From: Pseudomonadota bacterium
GTDB lineage: Bacteria; Pseudomonadota; Gammaproteobacteria; Burkholderiales; Gallionellaceae
Length of the DNA stretch: 25,585 bases
Assembly: GCA_021822115.1 (NCBI GenBank)
Contig: JAJZSA010000034.1
Location: 1 to 25,585, forward strand
Direction: 5' to 3'
Position numbers and translations under genes: made by a program
Shown here: one piece after another, positions 15,265 through 21,370 of the stretch
Layout of the letters: each line of letters begins with the position of its first letter
Numbering within the stretch: position 1 is the stretch's first letter
Notes under the pieces: model-generated
The model's input: the letters and a program-made list of their open reading frames with translations, nothing else
Database searches by the model: none
What the model was told of the DNA's origin: nothing

Positions 15265-16460
15265 GATCGTTGCAGGCTGAAATGGCGCGACACTTCGCGC
15301 GACGGGTTGCTGCCGGCATAGGCGAGGAAGGCGCCGGCATCCACCGGGCGGCTGAAGAAGTAGCCCTGCGCCTCGTCGCAGCCGCTACGTGCCAGCGCCA
15401 GCGCCTGACGCTTGTTCTCCACGCCTTCGGCCAGTGCGCGCATGCCCAGGCTGTGTGCCATGCGCACCGTGTTGCGCACGATCAGATGGTCGACCGGATT
15501 GTCCAGCATGTCGCGCACGAAGGACTGGTCCACCTTGATCTCGCTGGCGGGGATCACCGATACCTGGTGCAGCGAGGAATAGCCGGTGCCGTAGTCGTCG
15601 ATGGCGATCTCGATGCCGAAGCGGTACAGCTCGAGAATGGTCTCCAGCAGCATGTCCAGGTTCTGCACCATGGCGCTCTCGGTGAGTTCGATGGACAGGC
15701 ATTCGGGATCGAGATGCGCGGCATCGATCATCGCCAGCACGTTGGCGGCGACGCCGGGCAGACTGAAGGTGCTGGCGGAGAAGTTGACCGCCACCTTGAA
15801 GTCGTAGCCCAGTCGCCGCCATTCCCAGGTCTGGCGCAGTGCATCCTCCAGCACCAGCCAGGTCATGTCGGGCATCAGCTGGAACTCTTCGATCAGCGGG
15901 ATGAAAGTGTCCGGCGTGATCAGGCCGTGTTCCGGATGCTGCCAGCGCACCAGCGCCTCGGCGCCGATGATGTGCCCGGCCTTGAGGGCGATCTTGGGCT
16001 GGAAGTAGGTGGTGAACTCGTGTTGCCTGATCGCCTTGCGCAACATCTCGCCGGTGATCTCCAGTGGATTGTCTGCGCGGTGATGGCCGACCGGATGCAG
16101 CTGGCGATGGGCCAGCGCCTGGATGTCGCCGAAGAACACCGGCACGTTGAGTTTGACCGCTTGGCGGATGCCCTTGGCGCGGGCATACTGGAAAAAGGCT
16201 TCCTGCACCCGTTTGCCGGTGGCGTCCTTGTTCATCAGCAGGCCGAGCACCGGCAGCGGTTCCATCTGCGCGATCTGCTTGATGGTCTCGATCGGTGCGA
16301 CGCCGTGCGCCAGCGCGTCCATGATGATCAGGTCGTAGGCTTCTTCGATCGCCATGCCTTCGCGGTGGCGCACCACCGGGCAGTCGCCCAGGCGCTCGCC
16401 GTATTCCAGCAGGTCGTTGTACAGGGCGTCGTCGCCCCCGATGAGCAGGATCCCTTTCAT
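15261..16460 (-). CDS. EAL-domain c-di-GMP phosphodiesterase with receiver-like N-terminus
   Basis: 399 residues. Residues 1-120 look like a degenerate receiver (GILLIGGDDALYNDLLEYGE, then DLIIMDAL with D48 where the phospho-aspartate would be). Residues about 135-390 form an EAL domain with the catalytic set: EAL at 168-170, N226 (NFSAS), E258 (IELTES), DDYGTGYSS with D288-D289, K309 and D311 (IKVDQSF), AEGVE with E345, and AQGYFFSRP. It should hydrolyse c-di-GMP to pGpG. I chose the ATG at 16460, behind AAGGAGA and in an ATGA overlap with the upstream gene; the open frame extends to 16850 but that part overlaps the upstream gene and has no protein-like character. It also overlaps the HAMP protein gene by 4 bases. 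Confidence 0.92.
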   Translation of the reverse strand: MKGILLIGGDDALYNDLLEYGERLGDCPVVRHREGMAIEEAYDLIIMDALAHGVAPIETIKQIAQMEPLPVLGLLMNKDATGKRVQEAFFQYARAKGIRQAVKLNVPVFFGDIQALAHRQLHPVGHHRADNPLEITGEMLRKAIRQHEFTTYFQPKIALKAGHIIGAEALVRWQHPEHGLITPDTFIPLIEEFQLMPDMTWLVLEDALRQTWEWRRLGYDFKVAVNFSASTFSLPGVAANVLAMIDAAHLDPECLSIELTESAMVQNLDMLLETILELYRFGIEIAIDDYGTGYSSLHQVSVIPASEIKVDQSFVRDMLDNPVDHLIVRNTVRMAHSLGMRALAEGVENKRQALALARSGCDEAQGYFFSRPVDAGAFLAYAGSNPSREVSRHFSLQRS

Positions 16461-17083
16461 CGCTTGTCTCCTTCTCTTTCGGCGATCAATTGCAACAGCA
16501 CATCCACCAGTTCGCGATCGAACAGGCGGCCACTCTCGTGGCGCAGCAGTTCGGCCAGCTCGCCATGGGCCAGCGGTGCCACTTCCTGGTCCGGATACAG
16601 CGCCTCGGTGAGCGAGGCGGCATATTCGGCCAGCGCGAAGATGCGCGAGGCCAGCGGCAGGTCGCTGCCGGAGGCGCCGGGCGTGGCGCCGGGGCCGCAG
16701 AACAGCGCGATCTCCATGGCCATCTGTTGCACCGCTTCGGAAGCCGCATGTCTGTCGCTGCGATGTGCGGTGAGCGCCGTGCGTACCGCCTCGGCCAGCG
16801 TGGTGTGGTATTCCGTCGATTGGCCGAGACGCTCGGCGATCTGCTGGCACAGGCCGGAGACGGCGGCGATGTAGGCCAGCGAATAGCGGCGCGGCTTGGG
16901 AGGCTCCGGCAGCGGCCGCGCGGCGCGGAAGCGAGCCGGTGCATCGTCGGCCGCCAGCAAGGCGCGGAAGTCCTCGGCGTAGCGGTCCAGCTGCTGTTGC
17001 AGGCTGGCCTTCTCGCTCTTGAGCAGGTCGATGTAGGCGAGCAGGAACGGGCGCCCGCTGTGGTCGCGATGGGTGTCGGGCAT
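16457..17083 (-). CDS. Degenerate HD-GYP-like protein lacking HD and GYP motifs
   Basis: 208 residues, soluble. Residues 15-45 are helical (LKSEKASLQQQLDRYAEDFR), followed by a Pro-rich linker (RPLPEPPKPRR). From about 65 to 205 the layout follows an HD-GYP domain, clearest at the end: DLPLASRIFALAEYAASLTE (141-160) matches the IPLEARIFAVADVFDALT strip of active enzymes, and ESGRLFDRELVDVLLQLI (183-200) matches the usual final helix pair. The HD pair, HHE and DGSGYP are all missing, so it cannot be a metal-dependent phosphodiesterase; a c-di-GMP- or protein-binding adaptor is possible. ATG at 17083 follows AGGAG and overlaps the receiver stop as TGATG. The homology is my reading and not certain. 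Confidence 0.75.
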   Translation of the reverse strand: MPDTHRDHSGRPFLLAYIDLLKSEKASLQQQLDRYAEDFRALLAADDAPARFRAARPLPEPPKPRRYSLAYIAAVSGLCQQIAERLGQSTEYHTTLAEAVRTALTAHRSDRHAASEAVQQMAMEIALFCGPGATPGASGSDLPLASRIFALAEYAASLTEALYPDQEVAPLAHGELAELLRHESGRLFDRELVDVLLQLIAEREGDKR

Positions 17084-17499
17084 CACGCGCTCCTGTGTTC
17101 CAGATGGCCGGGACGGGTCTCGATCAGTTCGATCAGTTCGATGGGCGAGAACGGCTTCACCACATAGGCATCGGCGCCGGCGGCCAGCCCAGCGGCGCGG
17201 TCCGCCTGTTGGCCGAGTGCAGTGAGCAGCACGATGTAGGCGTGCTTCAGCGCCGGGTCCCGCTTGATGCGGTGGCACACTTCCAGCCCGTTCAGTTCGC
17301 CCGGCATCATGATGTCGAGCAGGATCACGTCCGGACGGATCTCCTGCGCCAGCTGCAAGGCTTCGCTGCCGTTGCTGGCGAAGTATTGCTTGTACAGGCC
17401 GTAGCCCAGGGTCACCGACAGCAGTTTGCGCAGGTTGCCCTCGTCATCGACGATCAACAGGTTCTCGTGGGTGGTGGGGGTCGTATCCATTTCAAGCAT
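17083..17499 (-). CDS. Single-domain response regulator (receiver only)
   Basis: 138 residues making one receiver domain: acidic pocket D18-D19 (LLIVDDE), phosphoacceptor D62 (VILLDIMMPG), T93 (VLLTALG) and K115 (YVVKPFSP). No output domain, so it works as a phosphate shuttle or by protein contact, in the manner of CheY or DivK, most likely with the kinases encoded on both sides and with the c-di-GMP proteins downstream. The ATG at 17499 lies inside the end of the CHASE kinase gene (8-base overlap) with AAAGG only two bases away; an ATG at 17490 has better spacing from the same AAAGG, so the first three residues are uncertain. Its stop overlaps the next start. Confidence 0.92.
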   Translation of the reverse strand: MLEMDTTPTTHENLLIVDDEGNLRKLLSVTLGYGLYKQYFASNGSEALQLAQEIRPDVILLDIMMPGELNGLEVCHRIKRDPALKHAYIVLLTALGQQADRAAGLAAGADAYVVKPFSPIELIELIETRPGHLEHRSA

Positions 17500-20017
17500 C
17501 GCCTTTCTGGTCTGACGGGTCTATGGGGAAACGCAAAGTGATCGAAGTGCCCGCGCCCGGCCGGCTATCGAGCGACACGCTGCCGCCGTGGATCTGCATG
17601 ATCTCCTTCACCAGCGACAGGCCGAGGCCGGTGCCGGGGATGGCGCCCGAGGTGTCGGCGCGGAAGAAGCGGTCGAACGCCTTGAGCTGGTGTTCCTTGC
17701 TCATGCCGATGCCGTGGTCGGTGACGCTCACCGCCAGCATGGCGCCGGCTTCGCCGTGCTCCAGCATCTGGCGGATCTCGATGGCGCCGCCGTGCGGCGA
17801 GTATTTCCAGGCGTTGCTCAGTACATTGACGAACACCTGCTTGATCTTGTCTTCGTCGATACGCACATCGGGCATGCCTTCCTCGCCGGCGATGAAACGC
17901 ACCGGGTGTGTATCCTGCGGCAGGTTGAGTTCCTGCAAGGCCTTGCGCATCACTTTGGCGGTCTGGTGTCGCTCGAAGCGGAAGTCGCGCCCGGCGCGCG
18001 CTTCGATGCGCGTGAGGTCGAGCAGTTCGTTCACCATGCGGATCAGGCCGCGCGTCTGCTCGTAGACGATCTGCAGGTATTCCTTGCGGTCCTCTTCCGC
18101 CAGCGGACGGGTGAGCATCAGTTCCACGAAGCCGTAGATGCTGGACATCGGCGCGCGCAGCTCGTGCGCGGCGGTGGCCAGGAAGTCGCTCTTCATCTCG
18201 TCGATCTCCACCTCGCGCGTGATGTCGCGGAAGAAGATCACCGTGTGCAATTCGGCCGAATCCAGTTGCCGCGATTCCCAGCGGATCACCCGCTTGGGGT
18301 CGCGCAGGCGGAAGCTGCCTTCCTGCGACTGGTTGTCCAGGGCATGGCGCAGGGCGCGCGTGTCCTTCATGTCGAGCAGGTTGCCCAGCGCCTGGATGAA
18401 AGTGTCGATGGTCAGCTTGCCATCCGGCTTGCGCTCCAGCGCGAACAGGTCGAGCAGGCGGTCGTTGCAGAAGGTGATCTGCTGCGACAGCGACAGCGCC
18501 AGCACGCCTTCCGGACTGTTGGCGAAGATGCGGCGCAGGTTGTCTTCGCTGGCGCTGAGCGCGAGCTGGGCCAGCTTGCGCTCGGTGACGTCGGCGATGC
18601 TGCCGATCATGCGCAACGGCGTGCCGTCCGCGCCGCGTTTCACCAGTTCGCCGCGGTCCAGCACCCAGATCACGTCGCCGTTCTCCTTGCGCATGCGGTG
18701 CTCGCTGACATAGGGCAGGCCGCGTCCCAGATGGTCGGCCAGACGCTGTTTGACCTGCGCACGGTCGTCTTCATGCAGGTGGCTGGCGAACAGTTCGAAG
18801 TCGCTCTCCAGCGTGGGCGGGGTGATGCCCAGCAGTTCGCTCCATTTGGCGTTGTGCATCACCTTGCCGTTGGCGATGTCCCAGTCCCACAGGCCTTCGC
18901 CGGTGGCCGACAGGGCGAAGCCGAGGCGCTCCTCGCTGGCGGCGAGGCTGGCGCTTTTCTCTTGCAGCTCTTCGGTCAGCGTGTCGGCGATGCGGCGTGC
19001 GTTCTGCTGTGTGTTCTGCATGGAGCGGATGAGCGAGTACAGCAGCAGCGTGAGCAACAGGCCGATCAGGGTGGTGGCGGTGCCGTTCTGGCGTGCATGC
19101 GCATGCATGTCCTGTGCGGATTGATCGAAGTCCAGCGTCCAGGTGCTGCCGTTGAACAGCACGCTGCGCGAGATGTGCACCGGGTCGGGCAGGCTGGCGC
19201 CGGGCAGGCTGTCGTACAACAGTGCCTGCGCATCGCTGAGCGCACCGTCATACACGCGCATGCGCACCGTGTCCGCCGGGAAATTGCCGGTGGAGAACAC
19301 GGTGCCTTGCAGCATGTCCTTCATGCGGAACGGGCTGTAGACCCAGCCTTGCAGGGCGGCTTGCCGTTGCGCCAGGGTGTCGATGGGAGTGCCCTTGCGA
19401 TAGACCGGGACGTACATCAGGGTGCCGGCCTGGATGTCCTCGCTGGTCTCCTGCACCAGATGCACCTTGCCGGACAGGGCCGGGGTGTTGTCGTTCATGG
19501 CGCGCGTCATGGCCTGGCGGCGCACCTGTTCGGAATACATGTCGTAACCGAAGGCGCGCAGGTTGCGCCCGCTGAACGGTTCGAGGAAGACGATGGCACT
19601 GTACAGCTCGCGCTTGCCGGGCGGCCATACCGCATAGTGCGGGAAGCCCTCGCGGCGTGTTCCCGCTTCATGGGTAGGCAGCTCTTGCGGCGTCAGCTTG
19701 CGCGCGAAACCGAAGCCGAGGATGCCCTTGAAGTGTTCGTCCAGACGCAGGCGTTCGGCATAGCGTCGCCAATCCTCGCGCGTCACGTTTTCCGAGGCGT
19801 CGAACAGTGCGGCGCCGCCGAGCAGCACTTGTTTGTGCGCTTCCAGACGGCCTTCGGCCTTGAGCACGATCTCGTCGCAATAGCCGGCGAACTCGCGCTC
19901 GGCCTGCTTCAGCCGGTTGTCGTAGACCAGGTAGCCGGCCAGCAGGCTGAGTCCGGTGCCGCCCAGCAGGGTGAGCAGTGCGGTCGAGCGCGGCAGGTTG
20001 TTGCCGGAACGCGGCAT
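17492..20017 (-). CDS. Membrane sensor histidine kinase (CHASE, PAS-PAS, HisKA, HATPase)
   Basis: 841 residues. TM1 at about 12-32; an extracytoplasmic CHASE domain at about 60-300 with its typical GILGFGFARKL (98-108), FPHYAVWPP (125-133), FLEPFSGRNLRAFGYDMYSE (144-163) and MYVPVYRKG; TM2 at about 312-331; two PAS domains at about 360-480 (GLWDWDIANGKV, ending DVTERK) and 490-600 (ending FFRDITRE); phosphoacceptor H618 in TAAHELRAPMSS; then an HATPase with NVLSNAWKYSP, DHGIGM and GTGLGL. All boxes are intact. CHASE domains bind small adenine-like, peptide or other ligands; the ligand here is unknown. The ATG at 20017 follows GAGGAG and starts 2 bases after the HTH-receiver gene; the frame stays open further upstream but only as an overlap with that gene. 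Confidence 0.93.
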   Translation of the reverse strand: MPRSGNNLPRSTALLTLLGGTGLSLLAGYLVYDNRLKQAEREFAGYCDEIVLKAEGRLEAHKQVLLGGAALFDASENVTREDWRRYAERLRLDEHFKGILGFGFARKLTPQELPTHEAGTRREGFPHYAVWPPGKRELYSAIVFLEPFSGRNLRAFGYDMYSEQVRRQAMTRAMNDNTPALSGKVHLVQETSEDIQAGTLMYVPVYRKGTPIDTLAQRQAALQGWVYSPFRMKDMLQGTVFSTGNFPADTVRMRVYDGALSDAQALLYDSLPGASLPDPVHISRSVLFNGSTWTLDFDQSAQDMHAHARQNGTATTLIGLLLTLLLYSLIRSMQNTQQNARRIADTLTEELQEKSASLAASEERLGFALSATGEGLWDWDIANGKVMHNAKWSELLGITPPTLESDFELFASHLHEDDRAQVKQRLADHLGRGLPYVSEHRMRKENGDVIWVLDRGELVKRGADGTPLRMIGSIADVTERKLAQLALSASEDNLRRIFANSPEGVLALSLSQQITFCNDRLLDLFALERKPDGKLTIDTFIQALGNLLDMKDTRALRHALDNQSQEGSFRLRDPKRVIRWESRQLDSAELHTVIFFRDITREVEIDEMKSDFLATAAHELRAPMSSIYGFVELMLTRPLAEEDRKEYLQIVYEQTRGLIRMVNELLDLTRIEARAGRDFRFERHQTAKVMRKALQELNLPQDTHPVRFIAGEEGMPDVRIDEDKIKQVFVNVLSNAWKYSPHGGAIEIRQMLEHGEAGAMLAVSVTDHGIGMSKEHQLKAFDRFFRADTSGAIPGTGLGLSLVKEIMQIHGGSVSLDSRPGAGTSITLRFPIDPSDQKGDA

Positions 20018-20019
20018 GT

Positions 20020-20634
20020 TCAATGCTCCTCGCCGCCCAGTTGCATGAGGTCGTCGGCGATCATCTGCACCCGTGCCTGGATCAGACCGAACGGTACCGG
20101 CTTCATGAACACCGACACCCCCTCCGGTATGCCACCCAGTTCGGCCAGGCGTGTGGCGTCCATGCCGGTCACCACGATGATCTCGCTGTCGTCGCAGGCA
20201 TGCTCCTCGCGCAGTTTGCGCAGCATCATGATGCCGTCCATGCCGGGCATGTCGATGTCGGTGATGAGGATGTCGGGGGCGTGCGCGCCGATGGCGACCA
20301 GTGCCGCGAACCCGTCGTGCACGATCTTCAGGTCGATGGGCAGCCCCCAGCTCTTGAAGGTGGCCTGGTACAGCTTGCACAGGGCGAGGTTGTCTTCCAC
20401 CACCAGGATGCTGAGCGCGGCGGGCCGTGCCGGCACCGCTACTGCGCGGGGCTGGCTGGGCAGGTGTTGCCGGTCGAGCATGGCCTGCACCGATTCCTTG
20501 AGTACCCGGCGATGGCCGCCCGGCGTCTTCCAGGCGCGCAGGCTGCCGTTCTCCACCCACAGCTGGATGGTGCGCAGGGATACGCCCAATAGTTTGGCGG
20601 CGTCCTGGGTGGTGCAGACCTCTTGTTCTGGCAT
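20020..20634 (-). CDS. Response regulator with N-terminal MerR/excisionase-type HTH and C-terminal receiver
   Basis: 204 residues with inverted order compared with ordinary response regulators. Residues 7-52 are an excisionase/MerR-like winged HTH (TTQDAAKLLGVSLRTIQLWV followed by TPGGHRRV), the type that reads short AT-rich operators. Residues 74-200 are a receiver with E80-D81, phosphoacceptor D126 (ILITDIDMPGMDG), T156 (VVTGMD) and K178 (FMKPVP). It is the first gene of the nine-gene operon and the only member with a DNA-binding domain, so it is the likely autoregulator acting on the repeats at 20696-20747. The ATG at 20634 has only a weak GAGAG upstream; the leader from the predicted start point is about 50 bases. 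Confidence 0.92.
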   Translation of the reverse strand: MPEQEVCTTQDAAKLLGVSLRTIQLWVENGSLRAWKTPGGHRRVLKESVQAMLDRQHLPSQPRAVAVPARPAALSILVVEDNLALCKLYQATFKSWGLPIDLKIVHDGFAALVAIGAHAPDILITDIDMPGMDGIMMLRKLREEHACDDSEIIVVTGMDATRLAELGGIPEGVSVFMKPVPFGLIQARVQMIADDLMQLGGEEH

Positions 20635-20691
20635 GGTGGCGGCTCTCGTTCCGTGTGGTGCTGAAAGGTCGTCGGGTGGCGACGGATGTGC

Positions 20692-20719
20692 ATTATTATC
20701 AAATTTATCAAATTGTCAA
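20692..20719 (-). promoter_or_regulatory. Strong predicted sigma70 promoter of the nine-gene signalling operon
   Basis: On the minus strand a perfect -35 TTGACA (20719-20714), a 16-base spacer and AATAAT (20697-20692, 5 of 6 matches). Transcription would start near 20685, about 50 bases before the ATG at 20634. It lies in an AT-rich patch that stands out sharply from the GC-rich surroundings. Confidence 0.65.
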
Positions 20720-20729
20720 TTTTTGATAA
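20696..20729. repeat. TTATCAAATT direct and inverted repeats inside the operon promoter
   Basis: TTATCAAATT occurs twice in tandem (20696-20705 and 20705-20714, 9-base period), a degenerate copy TTGTCAATT follows at 20713-20721, and an inverted TTTGATAA lies at 20722-20729. The copies cover the spacer, the -35 and the edge of the -10, where a bound regulator would block or realign RNA polymerase. Candidate operator for the HTH-receiver protein. Confidence 0.55.
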
Positions 20730-20731
20730 TC

Positions 20732-20747
20732 ATCATTAATTAATGAT
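20732..20747. promoter_or_regulatory. 16-base perfect palindrome upstream of the operon promoter
   Basis: ATCATTAATTAATGAT is a perfect palindrome with no spacer, centred about 55 bases upstream of the predicted start point, a usual place for an activator dimer. Its AT-only core and lack of T-tract argue against a terminator role. Confidence 0.55.
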
Positions 20748-20767
20748 TTATTGATGGATATGCGAAG

Positions 20768-20790
20768 CGCTGCGCACGGGCGGCGCAGCG
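20768..20790. terminator. Perfect GC-rich stem-loop behind ubiC
   Basis: CGCTGCGC, spacer ACGGGCG, GCGCAGCG: a perfect 8-base stem, 38 bases beyond the ubiC stop on the minus strand. It is a candidate transcription end for recG-ubiC that would insulate the signalling operon. No T-tract follows, so a classic intrinsic terminator is not certain. Confidence 0.45.
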
Positions 20791-20796
20791 GAAATG

Positions 20797-20814
20797 CGAA
20801 ATCTGATAATTTCG
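20797..20814. repeat. Small inverted repeat between the ubiC stop and the GC-rich hairpin
   Basis: CGAAAT, loop CTGATA, ATTTCG: perfect 6-base arms, 13 bases after the ubiC stop. It may form a tandem hairpin pair with 20768-20790. Confidence 0.3.
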
Positions 20815-20827
20815 AAAGCGGCTGGAT

Positions 20828-21370
20828 TCAGCGCGTCAGCGGCTGGATGGCGGGCAGGAACACTTCGGTAACCAGCAGCGGTGCACCGTGCAAGGTGAAC
20901 AGGGAGCGGCGTGCCCATAGCAGTTCGGGGACGGCGTGCAGCTCGGCGATGCGCCGGTGCAGCGGGTGATGTTCGCGCAGCGCCTTGAAATGCAAAGGCT
21001 GGCGCGTGACTTGCGGGTGCGAGAACAGCATCGCGCCCAAGGGGGTGTTGCCGAGTCCGGCCAGGGCTGCCCATTCCCCTTGCAGGTGTTGCGGGGCGCA
21101 GGCGGAGTGGGCGAACACTACCGGTACGCCGTCGGCCAGCAGGAACACTTCGCGCGAGAAGGCCAGTTGTTGCGGGCGCACGCCGAGCAGGGCGGCTTCG
21201 TCGTGGGCGATGGCGGCCAGACCGCTGCGTACCGGGTCTACCGCGAAATCATGGCAGTGCTGCTGGATGCGCTGGGTGAGCGAGCCGTGGTCGTGCAGCC
21301 AGGGGTGCAGTTCGGGCGGACAGCCGATGGTGGCGGCGCTCCAGAAAGTGTCAGGTGTGCAGGTAGTCAT
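20828..21370 (-). CDS. ubiC: Chorismate--pyruvate lyase UbiC
   Basis: 180 residues. It converts chorismate to 4-hydroxybenzoate and pyruvate, the entry step of ubiquinone synthesis, in the cytoplasm. The family pattern is clear: PWLHDHGSLTQRI (23-35), REVFLL with R73 (equivalent to product-binding R76 of E. coli), PLGAMLFSHP with the LG at 111-112, SLFTLHGAPLLVTEVFLP with E169 near the end (equivalent to E155 of E. coli). The start overlaps the last 20 bases of recG, so the two are translationally coupled. UbiA, the next enzyme, is usually encoded directly after ubiC; here the 12-kb signalling operon comes first, followed by ubiA on the same strand. Confidence 0.93.
   Translation of the reverse strand: MTTCTPDTFWSAATIGCPPELHPWLHDHGSLTQRIQQHCHDFAVDPVRSGLAAIAHDEAALLGVRPQQLAFSREVFLLADGVPVVFAHSACAPQHLQGEWAALAGLGNTPLGAMLFSHPQVTRQPLHFKALREHHPLHRRIAELHAVPELLWARRSLFTLHGAPLLVTEVFLPAIQPLTR

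Noticed and set aside
16461..16850. N-terminal extension of the EAL protein by 130 codons
   Set aside because: The extension overlaps the pseudo-HD-GYP gene, has no protein-like composition, and the ATG at 16460 has AAGGAGA and an ATGA overlap.
17588..20743. A plus-strand open frame of 1051 codons opposite the CHASE kinase and HTH-receiver genes
   Set aside because: Antisense shadow; the minus strand carries complete kinase and receiver motifs and a promoter, while this frame shows no recognisable protein feature.
20696..20747. CRISPR-like or attachment-site interpretation of the AT-rich repeats
   Set aside because: Repeats are only about 10 bases, with no spacers of constant length, no cas genes and no integrase; a promoter/operator reading fits better.
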